Origin: DASRAJ01 sp035638255
GTDB lineage: Bacteria; Bacteroidota; Bacteroidia; Chitinophagales; UBA10324
Direction of reading: 5' to 3'
NCBI GenBank assembly: GCA_035638255.1
Contig: DASRAJ010000095.1
Coordinates: 32,184-96,183 of the forward strand
DNA: 64,000 nt
Shown piece after piece: positions 7,394-16,489 of the stretch. Below the pieces are notes generated by a model, which saw only the letters and a list, made by a program, of their open reading frames with translations, had not been told where the DNA came from and did not search any database. The stretch's first letter is position 1. The number at the start of each line of letters is the position of its first letter. The position numbers and the translations under genes are program-made.

Positions 7394-9334
7394 TCAGTTC
7401 CAGAACATCCATTGCAATCCTACTTTGAAGGCGCGATCGGGCATTGGGTAATGGTAAGCGGAAAAATTTCCGTTCCCAAGAATTCCCTGGGTGAGATTTT
7501 GAATCATGAGAAAACCACGCACGGCTTTCACTTTCACCGCTACAAACAAATCAGCTACGGGGTAATAATGCACCGATGAATTATGCTGAACAGGAAATTG
7601 CCCGATAGCGGGCTGGTACCCGGGCGCGAAATAATCATCGTTGTAATGGACTTCAATTCCTGTCTTCGTTTGCAGTGCATGCTTGAAATCGTCATCCTCA
7701 TAATACAAACTGCTGCGAAGGATGATTGATGGAAATGCTATGACCGTGTCAGCGCTGAATGTTTGATACCTTATTTCATTATCGAGATGGATACGCCATA
7801 CTCTGAAATTTTTTACGAGAGAAATATTAAAACCCGTGAGCGAACCGTCAAGCTGAACAGGCGTTCCGTATCCCACCCAATAGATGAAATTGCTTTGTGA
7901 AAAAAAGCTCGCTGTGATTTTTATTTTTAATTTTTGATCAATATAAAATATGCTTTCGGCAGTCGTTGTCATCGGGACAAAACTGCTGTCCCAATTAAAG
8001 TATGCAGATTGATATTCCTGCTCTATCACGCTTGGATGATTTCTTGAAATCTTCGCCTCAACACCCATCGTTCTTCCTTTCGCAACAAAATAATCCAGGG
8101 AAGCATCAAGCACAAAATCCCCGCTGTTCCGGTCAATAAGATTCAGCTCACCAAACGAATTCAATTTTAATTTTGAAAAGAAAAGCGTACTGAAAGCACC
8201 GCCAATAATTGCTGATTGAAAATTTTCCTTCAAATCTTTGTTTTGAATTTTGAATACCGAATGCCGAAGAAAAGCATCTACTGAAAATTTGAACGCAAGA
8301 GCGGAAGTATCGTTTTGAAGTTTTGAAAGTCGGATTTCGTTGGTGATCCGGTGAAGGATGAGCGAATCAGCAGCACGAATTAAGTCAAGTGTATCTCCGG
8401 TATAAAACGGTCCGTCATGAGAAGCATCGCTGTAGAAATAACTCCTTTTCTCCCACTCAAAGCGATGTTGCAAACGAACCTTAGGGTCAATTCTCTTCTT
8501 CACCACGGAATCTTTTTTCTCAGTGATGATCCATTTGCCAAAGTTCAATGCATTGAGCAAAAGCAGTTCATCATTCTTCCAGATTGAATTTGCGGAGTCA
8601 AGAAAGACCGGGGCGAGTGATTTATCAAAGAGTGTTGAGTCGGAGAAAATTTTTTGATTCGGCACACCACCATTCAACTGCACATTGAGATCATTCAGCA
8701 CAAATGCCACCATGCCCTGATAGAGATTATTTGGCGAATGATAACGCACATACGCATTGAAGTTGCTGATCTTGGCTGTCTGTCTTTGGTACCACCCGTC
8801 AGCGCGCATGCGGCCGAAATCAATTCCAAAACTCAGGTTAGGAGTAATGTTTTGCGAATGAATGACAGAAGCAAGAATTTCATTTCGCGATCCCTGTTGA
8901 TAGCCGATGGAAGTAAATGGCTCGTGTGTATCATAAAACTTGACATCATCAATTGTTCGCCAATACAAATCGAATTGATGAAACCCAATGTCAATGTCTG
9001 CATCATCAGGCGGGATGAAGAACAAGGGGCTTTCCGGCGCACCGAGATAACCGAGATACCGGTAACCAAATGGTCTTTCCGCAGGGTGATAGCGATAGAA
9101 AAAATTGATTGCGGTATCGAGTGAATGAACGCTGTCGGGTTGATTGAGGAGTGTGTACTTTGTGAACTGCGGGTAGTAGCGGAAGGTGGTGTCCTGGGAA
9201 AAAGAAGTCAGAGGATAGAAGATAGAAAAGAGAAAAGCGGTAATGAGTAATCGAAAATTGAAAATTGAAAATTGAAAATTGGAAGATGATTGTTCACTCA
9301 TCGCAGGCGAATTTGAAATACACTCCGAAATCAT
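7394..9334 (-). CDS. Putative outer-membrane porin (Porin_10-like)
   Basis: 646 residues from the ATG at 9334, which overlaps the PNP stop as ATGA; an alternative ATG is at 9301. A leader (NFQFSIFNFRLLITAFLFSI, ending TSFSQ) is followed by a mature chain rich in alternating aromatic/polar strands, e.g. FGIDFGRMRADGWYQRQTAK, YLGYLGAPESPLFF and RAFKVGLQWMFWN. The last ends in aromatic Trp-Asn, as outer-membrane barrels often do. The pattern fits the large Bacteroidota 'putative porin' family (PF14121-like). The leader is encoded by a heptamer repeat array (9204-9280). It is the third gene of the lpxK-PNP-porin operon. Confidence 0.75.
   Translation of the reverse strand: MISECISNSPAMSEQSSSNFQFSIFNFRLLITAFLFSIFYPLTSFSQDTTFRYYPQFTKYTLLNQPDSVHSLDTAINFFYRYHPAERPFGYRYLGYLGAPESPLFFIPPDDADIDIGFHQFDLYWRTIDDVKFYDTHEPFTSIGYQQGSRNEILASVIHSQNITPNLSFGIDFGRMRADGWYQRQTAKISNFNAYVRYHSPNNLYQGMVAFVLNDLNVQLNGGVPNQKIFSDSTLFDKSLAPVFLDSANSIWKNDELLLLNALNFGKWIITEKKDSVVKKRIDPKVRLQHRFEWEKRSYFYSDASHDGPFYTGDTLDLIRAADSLILHRITNEIRLSKLQNDTSALAFKFSVDAFLRHSVFKIQNKDLKENFQSAIIGGAFSTLFFSKLKLNSFGELNLIDRNSGDFVLDASLDYFVAKGRTMGVEAKISRNHPSVIEQEYQSAYFNWDSSFVPMTTTAESIFYIDQKLKIKITASFFSQSNFIYWVGYGTPVQLDGSLTGFNISLVKNFRVWRIHLDNEIRYQTFSADTVIAFPSIILRSSLYYEDDDFKHALQTKTGIEVHYNDDYFAPGYQPAIGQFPVQHNSSVHYYPVADLFVAVKVKAVRGFLMIQNLTQGILGNGNFSAYHYPMPDRAFKVGLQWMFWN
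9204..9280. repeat. Degenerate heptamer array inside the porin signal-peptide coding region
   Basis: On the plus strand, 11 consecutive 7-bp units: gaagtca, gaggata, gaagata, gaaaaga, gaaaagc, ggtaatg, agtaatc, then gaaaatt four times exactly. Read on the minus strand they encode most of the hydrophobic leader of the porin (NFQFSIFNFRLL and following). Confidence 0.75.
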
Positions 9335-10152
9335 AAGTGAGCAAGAAGTTCTTTCAGGATCAGTTCCATTCGCGGCTCTGCGTCCTTCGCTGCACGAACC
9401 ACGTCCTCATGAGAAATTTTAACCGGTATTGCAGGATTCCCTTCATCGCAAATTACTGAGAGGCAAAAGATGCGCATGCCTGAGTGATTCGCAACAATCA
9501 CTTCAGGAACCGTTGACATTCCGACAACATCACCACCAATGAGGCGCATATACTTGTATTCAGCAGGTGTTTCAAACGTAGGACCCGGCACACCCACATA
9601 TACACCGCGATGAAGTTTGATTTGATTCCTCTCTGCAATTTCGCCTGCTTTTTGGATGAGGGTATTATCATAAATAGCATGTTGATCAGGAAAGCGCGGA
9701 CCGAGCTCATCATTGTTTTTTCCCCGAAGCGGATTCTCAGAAATGAGATTGATGTGATCCGTTACAGCCATCAAATCTCCTGCTTTGATTTCAGGATTCA
9801 ATCCGCCGCTGGCGTTGGTGATAAGAATAGTATTAGCACCAAGCTGTTTCATCACACGAATCGGAAATGTGACTTGCTGCATGGTGTAGCCTTCGTAATA
9901 ATGAATCCTGCCGGACATCACCACCACTCTCTTCTTATTCCAAACACCGAGCAATAACTTCCCGGAATGTCCTTCCACTGTGCTTTGCGGAAAATCAGGA
10001 ATGGCAGCATAATCAATTTCTGCATCAAGCCGGACTTCTTTTACAAGATCCGTTAATCCTGAGCCTATAACGACTGCAACTTCAGGTATCAGCGACGTTT
10101 GGTTTCGAATGAAATCAGTGGCTCCGTTGAGTTGCTTTAGTAATTCATTCAT
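9331..10152 (-). CDS. punA: Purine-nucleoside phosphorylase (trimeric, inosine/guanosine type)
   Basis: 273 residues, normal for the trimeric PNP family. It cleaves inosine, guanosine and their deoxy forms with phosphate to base plus (deoxy)ribose-1-phosphate in cytosolic purine salvage. Visible are the phosphate-binding VVIGSGLTDL near residue 28, the conserved PDFPQSTVEGHSGKLLLG and MSGRIHYYEGYTMQQVTFPIR segments, and the base-site LITNASGGLN, PGPTFETPAEY and GGDVVGMSTVPEVIVANH. The start overlaps the lpxK stop and its own stop overlaps the porin start, both as ATGA, so all three are translationally coupled. Confidence 0.95.
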   Translation of the reverse strand: MNELLKQLNGATDFIRNQTSLIPEVAVVIGSGLTDLVKEVRLDAEIDYAAIPDFPQSTVEGHSGKLLLGVWNKKRVVVMSGRIHYYEGYTMQQVTFPIRVMKQLGANTILITNASGGLNPEIKAGDLMAVTDHINLISENPLRGKNNDELGPRFPDQHAIYDNTLIQKAGEIAERNQIKLHRGVYVGVPGPTFETPAEYKYMRLIGGDVVGMSTVPEVIVANHSGMRIFCLSVICDEGNPAIPVKISHEDVVRAAKDAEPRMELILKELLAHL

Positions 10153-11234
10153 GAAATTCTTTCAGCTAATTTTTTATTTGCAAAATCTCCAACGAGGGAA
10201 TCAAACTTTTCTTTCTCTGTGGCTGAAAATTGCACTTCAACAGGGATGCAAGTTATTTCAAGTTGCTGACTCACGAGGAAGTTGCGGAATGGAAGCAGGC
10301 GCACACCGTCTTTTTCTGTCGTGAGAATCGCCGTTGTTGGTGTTTGTCCGCCAACAACTGAAGCGCGGGAAATTTTCTGAAATCCCTCCGCGATTATTTT
10401 TAAATCGTGTTGTGTGAACGAATGATGATCGCTGAATTTCAGGTGGTGAACATTTTTGATTTTGCTCCTGAGATAACTCAACAAGCTATCCGGAGAAGCA
10501 ATGCCGGTGATGATCAATGCTGAATCAATTTTATCAAGAGGAGTTTTCTTTTCGGGTTCAAATAAGTTGTACGCATCAGCATATTTCAGAAAAGAGAAAA
10601 ATACTTCCTGATCATTTCTTTGAGTCATCTCATTGCTCATTAAAGCTTTTTCTTCGGAAGAAACTTCACCAGGGCACTTCGTTACTACAATTACATCTGC
10701 CCTTGAGGCATTTTGTTTCGGTTCACGAAGATTACCTGACGGCAGCAAAAAATCTTTTGTAAATGGCTTTGCATAATCAGTGAGCAGTATGGAAAGCCCG
10801 GGCTTCACTCTCCTGTGCTGAAATGCATCATCGAGCACAATCACTTCAAGTTGCGGATCATCAAGCAGCATGATTGGAATTCCAATCGCACGCTCTTCAC
10901 AAACAGCAACAGTGGCTTGTGGAAATTTTCTTTTGATCTGCAGCGGTTCATCTCCGGTTTCTTCAGCAGCAGAATTTTCTTCTACCAAAAAGTATCCGCT
11001 TGTCTTTCTTCTGTATCCGCGACTCAAAACTCCGACGTGATATTTCTCACTCAGCAGTTTTACGATGTATTCAACGTGCGGCGTCTTTCCTGTTCCTCCC
11101 GTAGAAAGATTCCCAACGCTGATCACTGGCAATTCAAACTCTACACTTTTCTTGATTTGAAGATCAAAAAGTTTGTTGTGCAAAAACACTCCCGCACCAT
11201 ATAGCCATGAAAACGGTAGAAGCAGCTTGCGCAT
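10149..11234 (-). CDS. lpxK: Tetraacyldisaccharide 4'-kinase LpxK
   Basis: 361 residues. It phosphorylates the 4' position of the lipid A disaccharide precursor, the sixth step of lipid A synthesis, at the inner face of the cytoplasmic membrane. An N-terminal membrane-associating helix (LLLPFSWLYGAGVFLHNKLF) is followed by the P-loop VISVGNLSTGGTGKTPHVEY (Walker A within 37-51) and LDDAFQHRRVKPGLSILLTD, all typical. The start is ATG at 11234. A TTG 11 codons upstream is open but would add an unlikely SPSTFLSPLK extension. First gene of the operon with PNP and porin, a link to outer-membrane building. Confidence 0.94.
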   Translation of the reverse strand: MRKLLLPFSWLYGAGVFLHNKLFDLQIKKSVEFELPVISVGNLSTGGTGKTPHVEYIVKLLSEKYHVGVLSRGYRRKTSGYFLVEENSAAEETGDEPLQIKRKFPQATVAVCEERAIGIPIMLLDDPQLEVIVLDDAFQHRRVKPGLSILLTDYAKPFTKDFLLPSGNLREPKQNASRADVIVVTKCPGEVSSEEKALMSNEMTQRNDQEVFFSFLKYADAYNLFEPEKKTPLDKIDSALIITGIASPDSLLSYLRSKIKNVHHLKFSDHHSFTQHDLKIIAEGFQKISRASVVGGQTPTTAILTTEKDGVRLLPFRNFLVSQQLEITCIPVEVQFSATEKEKFDSLVGDFANKKLAERIS

Positions 11235-11335
11235 TTTCAAAGGGGAAAGGAATGTTGAAGGGGACAAAGATGCAGAGAAAGTTAGTTGAATGAAGATTCA
11301 TCTTGCCTACTTTTATTGAGTCGAAATTTTTACTG

Positions 11336-13429
11336 ATGAAAAATTCTTCATTCCGTTTTATCCTGATGGCTTTGAATTGCATCTTGTTTTGCCATTGCAA
11401 TTCTTCTCATCATAAAGAACCAAAATCCCTGACTACTAAGTTCACAGCTACTGAACCATTTGCATCGAGCATGGTCGCCAGTGAATTCTTTGAGATTAAC
11501 ACGGCAAAGGATAATGTGGTTGCTTCTTCGAAAGGAATGCATATTGCTATTCCTGAAAACTGTTTTCATGACGCAAAAGGGAAAACGGCAACAGGCAACG
11601 TGAAAATTGAATTGGCTGAAGCGCCTGATCTCAGCAGCATGATTCTTTCAAACCTTACCACCACCTCAAATGGAAAGCCGCTGATAACAGATGGTATGTT
11701 TTACTTCAATGCTACTACTTCAGGCGGCGAGCAACTCTTCATTGATGAAAATAATCCTGTGTATGTGGAGATTCCTGCCGCCAATCGTGAAGAAGGTATG
11801 ATGATTTACCAGGGTGAGCGCGATACTGATGGCAATATGAATTGGGTGGATCCGAAAAAACCGGAAAATTTTTTAATCCCCATTGATCTTGATCAGCTCG
11901 ATTTTTATCCTGAAGGTTTTGAAGAAGAAGTGGATGCTGGTTTGCCATTTGCGAATCATGCCATTGCCACCCCCATATTAATTGACAGCTTATACAACTC
12001 GATGCAGACATTTCATTTGACTGATTTCAGTGAGCAGGAAAGGTTATTGAAAATCAATGAAGCGTATTATGAGCAGCAAGAAAGTAAGGACAGTAATGCG
12101 TTGCTTCGGGAGAATAGCGGACGTGATACACTACCATCATCATCATCAAATGCAGCGGACTCTTCCTCCAAACCATGCGGAATTGAACCTGCAAGAATTT
12201 CAGTGCTAAAAAAACCGGCCTTCCAAAACACCATCATTTCCACGAGGGAATTTGAAACACGATTGAAAACGATCTTTAAAACTTGTGATGCCTCCGTTCT
12301 TGATTTGTACGTAGACAATCCCGACAAGAACCTTTGGGAAATTGACGAAATGGCTGCTGCAAAAACTGCATCAACTCCTTATGCCGCTGCTTTCAAAAGG
12401 TTTGCTGATGAAAAACTAACGACAATAAAACATGAAAAACCATTTCAGTCGCTTTCGAATTATTATCATGATGAACTTCAAAAGCTAAAAAACACATTGA
12501 ATGATTTGCAGGCAAGAGCAGATAAGCAATTGAAAAAGAATAATAAATTGACAGAACAAATAGTCGCGGAGTACAAAGAAGTTTTGACAAAGCGTGAATC
12601 AGTCCGCATGGTGACGTATGGATTTACAATGACGAAAACAGGATGGGTGAACATTGACACAGGAACTGTTCCAAAATGGTGGGGACCTGAACCACTCAAT
12701 GTTGCGCTTCAAAACAATTTTCGTTTTGATCATGTATCTTCTTACCTGATTTTTCCAGGAATAAAAAGCTTGTATCGCCTCAACAGCGACGATGGAAAAA
12801 ATTTTTACGCCGGTAATTCCACTGATAAAGAAATGTTGATGCCGAAAAATTCATCTGCCGTCGTGATCAGCATTGGGTTCAGGAATGCCGCAAAGTTCAT
12901 AAGCGTTCAACCTTTCATCACCGGTGTTGACGTGGATTTAAAAACAGAGTTGAAGGAAGCTAATGATTCGTCAATCAGGGAAGCCATTCAACCTTATGAA
13001 TTCTCGAGAGAAAATTCTATTGCTACCGATTTGCAATTTCAAACGAAGTTGTATGCGGCCCAAAAGCGAATTGATAAGATGAAAGCTGAACAAGACTTTT
13101 TATATCGCTTGTACCAAATTGTTTATCCCTGCTGCAGTTCGCCTGCAGATGGTGAATATCTTTTCAAAATGTACTGTACTCAATGTCATAGCATTTCTCA
13201 TAAGTTAGTCGGCCCGGCTTTAGAAGGCTCAGCGACCCGGCATTCTTTCAACTGGTTTCTTCAATGGACCAGAGATTCTCACTCGCTGATTGATGCAGGT
13301 GATCCGGATGCTAATGCTATTTGGAATGAGTATGGTAAGCTGGAGCAGCCGCATTTTTTGTCACTTACTGTTCCCCAGGTACGGGCGATCTATAAGTATA
13401 TTGATTCAGCGGCAACGGTGGCTAAGTAA
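11336..13429 (+). CDS. Probable lipoprotein with C-terminal c-type cytochrome domain
   Basis: 697 residues. The start is ATG 11336 (a TTG at 11303 is in frame). The leader NSSFRFILMALNCILFCHC looks like a relaxed lipoprotein signal. Residues about 35-190 form a beta-rich domain (IAIPENCFHDAKGKTATGNV, MFYFNATTSGGEQLFIDENN) seen in Bacteroidota surface proteins. The middle contains a coiled coil (about 375-420). The C-terminal 90 residues are a class I cytochrome c with haem motif CTQCH (614-618) and the SHKLVGPALEG loop. Where the usual Met axial ligand sits (MPPF) this protein has LEQPHF, so the sixth ligand is unclear. Electron transfer or redox sensing in the periplasm is inferred. Confidence 0.65.
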   Translation: MKNSSFRFILMALNCILFCHCNSSHHKEPKSLTTKFTATEPFASSMVASEFFEINTAKDNVVASSKGMHIAIPENCFHDAKGKTATGNVKIELAEAPDLSSMILSNLTTTSNGKPLITDGMFYFNATTSGGEQLFIDENNPVYVEIPAANREEGMMIYQGERDTDGNMNWVDPKKPENFLIPIDLDQLDFYPEGFEEEVDAGLPFANHAIATPILIDSLYNSMQTFHLTDFSEQERLLKINEAYYEQQESKDSNALLRENSGRDTLPSSSSNAADSSSKPCGIEPARISVLKKPAFQNTIISTREFETRLKTIFKTCDASVLDLYVDNPDKNLWEIDEMAAAKTASTPYAAAFKRFADEKLTTIKHEKPFQSLSNYYHDELQKLKNTLNDLQARADKQLKKNNKLTEQIVAEYKEVLTKRESVRMVTYGFTMTKTGWVNIDTGTVPKWWGPEPLNVALQNNFRFDHVSSYLIFPGIKSLYRLNSDDGKNFYAGNSTDKEMLMPKNSSAVVISIGFRNAAKFISVQPFITGVDVDLKTELKEANDSSIREAIQPYEFSRENSIATDLQFQTKLYAAQKRIDKMKAEQDFLYRLYQIVYPCCSSPADGEYLFKMYCTQCHSISHKLVGPALEGSATRHSFNWFLQWTRDSHSLIDAGDPDANAIWNEYGKLEQPHFLSLTVPQVRAIYKYIDSAATVAK

Positions 13430-13527
13430 TTAATTATCATAACATAAATCAATCCGGAGCAGAATCTCCATTAAGTCGCGCAAAGAAATATTAGCAGGAT
13501 AAATATTCCAGGCATTTATGATATTAC

Positions 13528-13955
13528 TTATTCCGCATGTGCATGCAGAGTTTTTAAAAATTCCGGGAGAGTTATTATTAAGGTGCTCTCAAATTGTTTC
13601 ATTACAAGTAAGTCTTTATCCCGGGTAATTAAATATTTCACCCCGGCATCTTTAGAAAGGGCCAAAAGAAAATTATCTTTTACGTCGCGGCAAGCTGTTA
13701 CCTGTGTTACAACTTTTATGTTGGTTACTGCAGCAGAATAGTTAAGCAGAAAGTCAAGAACAAAATCCTGATCAAGATACTTGCTTATTGAAGGATCGGT
13801 TAGTGTTTCAAATAGTTCCAACTCTAATTCTCCGATGAATAAATACTGATCGCATCATTTATCAAAACTTCGATTAAAGAATTCCTGAATTTACTTATGA
13901 CAAAACTGATCCACCAATTAGTATCAATGACAATCTTTATCTTATCTGTTGCCAT
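13528..13955 (-). pseudogene. PIN-domain toxin, frameshifted
   Basis: Two frames together give one PIN-family ribonuclease. From the ATG at 13955 the first frame reads IKIVIDTNWWISFVISKF through ISIYSSEN and then hits TAG near 13827. The adjacent frame continues with ELFETLTDPSISKYLDQDF, CRDVKDNFLLALSKDAGV and LITRDKDLL to the stop at 13528. The catalytic acidic residues of PIN (DTN near the start, the DVKDNF Asp, the TRDKDL Asp) are all present. A single-base loss around 13826-13832 therefore breaks an otherwise intact toxin. It overlaps the antitoxin gene by 14 bp. No slippery heptamer is visible, so mutation or an assembly error is more likely than programmed frameshifting. Confidence 0.75.
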
Positions 13956-14166
13956 ATCGCTTTGCTCTCACCCTTTCTACAACTTCAGAAATATCATCCA
14001 TAGAAATATTTGCAGACTTGCTCTTTCTGATCAGACTTGCAAGTTTGTTTCGGGCATCCGTTTGAGAATCTGATGTTGTTACACCGCTGTAGCCTAAGCG
14101 GCTTAAAAGTTCAAGAATGAAATTGCGATCTTTCTTAGAAGGCACTCTGACAACAATTGTTTCCAT
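13942..14166 (-). CDS. Antitoxin of a PIN toxin-antitoxin pair
   Basis: 74 residues (METIVVRVPSKKDRNFILEL at the start; a basic, helical second half KLASLIRKSKSANISMDDIS). It is the usual short gene upstream of PIN toxins of the 'putative toxin-antitoxin system toxin component' type and overlaps the toxin start by 14 bp. It would bind the toxin through the C-terminal part and probably autoregulate the operon. I cannot assign a named DNA-binding fold. Because the toxin is frameshifted, the antitoxin may now be without function. Confidence 0.65.
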   Translation of the reverse strand: METIVVRVPSKKDRNFILELLSRLGYSGVTTSDSQTDARNKLASLIRKSKSANISMDDISEVVERVRAKRYGNR

Positions 14167-14442
14167 CTGATTAAAAGATTAAGATTCAGGTGTTGGAATC
14201 AAAATTACCGAATTCAAGCTTCAAAAAATCACTTCTTTATTCAATCTCTACTTTTGTTATCAAACTTGCTCAATGAAGCTTAAAGAAATTAATACCCGGT
14301 AATAAACATGGATTTTTTTCAGCTATTGCCCGAATGAATGAACCCAGCAATCCGGCGAATAGAAACTACGAGCAAAAGTGAACTCGTATTCCTACTTTAT
14401 CTGCCGCTTCAAAATAAATTACCTTTCAAAAAAATATTTGAA

Positions 14443-16434
14443 ATGAAAAATTTCCCCATCATCATTTCTTGCCTTGCAGTTTTTCTTGCCGCACAATTTT
14501 TCCTCACATCAAACGCATGCGCCACCATCTTCGATGTAAACTCGACTGCTGACACCAATACAGGAAGCGGTACGAGCGGCACATTACGCTGGTGCATAAA
14601 CCAGGCAAACCTATCTGCCGGTCCGCATACGATAAACTTCAGTGTTGCAGCAACTATCACCATCACCTCATCGCTGCCGGCATTGTTGCAATCCATAGTG
14701 ATTGATGGTTCTACCGCTCCCGGTTTTGCAGGGTTGCCCGTGATCATCCTCGATGGCAATGGATATGGCAACGGAGACGGACTGACGATTCAACACAGCG
14801 ATTGCAAACTATTTGCATTGGAAATTGCCAACTTCCCTTACCGTGGCATTTACATCAACGGCGACAATGCCGATCACTTTCAAATTGGGGATGCGGGAAA
14901 AGGAAATGTGATCAGGAATAACAACTACTACGGCATTTCTATTTACCAGGCTGACGATGGAAAAATCATGCACAACAAAGTCGGGACAGATGCGAGCGGT
15001 AATAATTGCGCCGGCAATGGCTATGATGGCATAGATGTACAGAGCGATGCCCACAATGATTCAATTCTCTTCAACCAAATTTCCTGCAACAATTATAACG
15101 GCATTCAAATAGGAGGCAGCAGCTACAATGTGATCAGGGGAAATGTGATTGGCCCGCTGAATGGAAGCTGTTCCGGAAACCTTTATCGCGGCATTGATAT
15201 TGAAGACGGTTCGAACAACAACATAGTCGGCGGATCAAACCCGGCTGACTTCAATAAGATCGCCGTTAATCTTTATTGGGGGATTGAAGTAAAAAATAAT
15301 TCCGCCAATAATTTGCTCAGCGGAAACAGCTATTCCTGCAATGATTATGGAGCCATTGCTTTGAACTACGGCGGAAACAACAACATGGCTTCGCCTATAA
15401 TTACCACTGCAAATGCAACCACTGTGTCCGGAACTTCTTCCGCCAATGCTGTGATAGAAATTTTCAAAAGTCAAAACACCAACCCTATTCTTTGCAGCAG
15501 TACTCCTTTAAACCAGGGCACCGATTTTTTAGGAACCACTATTGCTGATGCCAGCGGCAACTGGACGATGAACGGAACTTTCGGCGGCTATCTGACTGCA
15601 ACCGCTCGTGATGCCAACAACAACACCTCGGCATTTTCTTCCAACTTCAACTCCGGCATTACTGACACGTTGATCAATGACTGTACAGGATACATTATAC
15701 AAGTCTCTGCAGCTTTCAACACGGGCGCACCCTATCTGTGTGAAAAGCATTGCATTGATTTTACCGATCAATCTCAGAATGCAATTTCATGGCAATGGTA
15801 TTTTGATGGCGGCACCCCCGCATCCTCCACCGATCAGAACCCGGCGAATATCTGTTACAACAACCCGGGAATTTTCGAAGTGAAACAGGTAGTGTACGCT
15901 GTCAACGGTGATTCTTCAGTGGCTGTGCAAAATCTTACCGTATATCCTACGCCACCTATTCCGGCATTCATACAACAGGGCGATTCCCTCATTTGCACTT
16001 CTGCTTCTTACAGTTATCAATGGTATTTTAATGACAGCATCATCGCCGGAGCAACGAATCAATCTTATACCCCCATCACGAGCGGATATTATTATGTTGA
16101 AGTGATTGACAGCTTCGGTTGCAATTCCATCTCACCAACGGTTTACATTGATCTTACAGGAATATCTTCTTCAATTAACACCAATCCCTCTGTGAGCATC
16201 ACCGGCTCACCAATGAACAATAGCTTTCAGCTTTGCATTCGTTCAATGCAAGGCAGCAATTTTTCACTGAGCGTTTTTAATGTTGGAGGCAGAAAATGTT
16301 ATGAGGTGTCCTTTCCTGCAGATCAGGAAATTTTCAATAAAGAGGTTTGTATGCCTAAGGTTCCTGCAGGAATGTATTTGGTGGAAGCTACATCAGATCA
16401 ATATCGCTCCATCGCAAAAGTTGTTTTAGAATAA
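14443..16434 (+). CDS. Secreted right-handed beta-helix protein with PKD and T9SS sorting domains
   Basis: 663 residues from ATG 14443, which opens the signal peptide KNFPIIISCLAVFLAAQFF. Residues about 30-330 carry NosD-like parallel beta-helix coils (IYINGDNADHFQIGD, NVIRNNNYYGISIYQADDG, NYNGIQIGGSSYNVIRGNVI). A PKD domain follows at about 425-500 (SWQWYFDGGTPASSTDQNPA), then an Ig-like segment (YSYQWYFNDSIIAGATNQSY) and a type A sorting domain ending AGMYLVEATSDQYRSIAKVV. The PKD-Ig block is nearly the same as in the NHL protein at 32960. Beta-helices of this type occur in polysaccharide-binding or -cleaving surface proteins. No catalytic residues are recognised. Confidence 0.75.
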   Translation: MKNFPIIISCLAVFLAAQFFLTSNACATIFDVNSTADTNTGSGTSGTLRWCINQANLSAGPHTINFSVAATITITSSLPALLQSIVIDGSTAPGFAGLPVIILDGNGYGNGDGLTIQHSDCKLFALEIANFPYRGIYINGDNADHFQIGDAGKGNVIRNNNYYGISIYQADDGKIMHNKVGTDASGNNCAGNGYDGIDVQSDAHNDSILFNQISCNNYNGIQIGGSSYNVIRGNVIGPLNGSCSGNLYRGIDIEDGSNNNIVGGSNPADFNKIAVNLYWGIEVKNNSANNLLSGNSYSCNDYGAIALNYGGNNNMASPIITTANATTVSGTSSANAVIEIFKSQNTNPILCSSTPLNQGTDFLGTTIADASGNWTMNGTFGGYLTATARDANNNTSAFSSNFNSGITDTLINDCTGYIIQVSAAFNTGAPYLCEKHCIDFTDQSQNAISWQWYFDGGTPASSTDQNPANICYNNPGIFEVKQVVYAVNGDSSVAVQNLTVYPTPPIPAFIQQGDSLICTSASYSYQWYFNDSIIAGATNQSYTPITSGYYYVEVIDSFGCNSISPTVYIDLTGISSSINTNPSVSITGSPMNNSFQLCIRSMQGSNFSLSVFNVGGRKCYEVSFPADQEIFNKEVCMPKVPAGMYLVEATSDQYRSIAKVVLE

Positions 16435-16489
16435 TTGTTTTCTGAAAAGTAACAACTGCTCAATTGTTCTCAAATCAAAAATCATTTTA

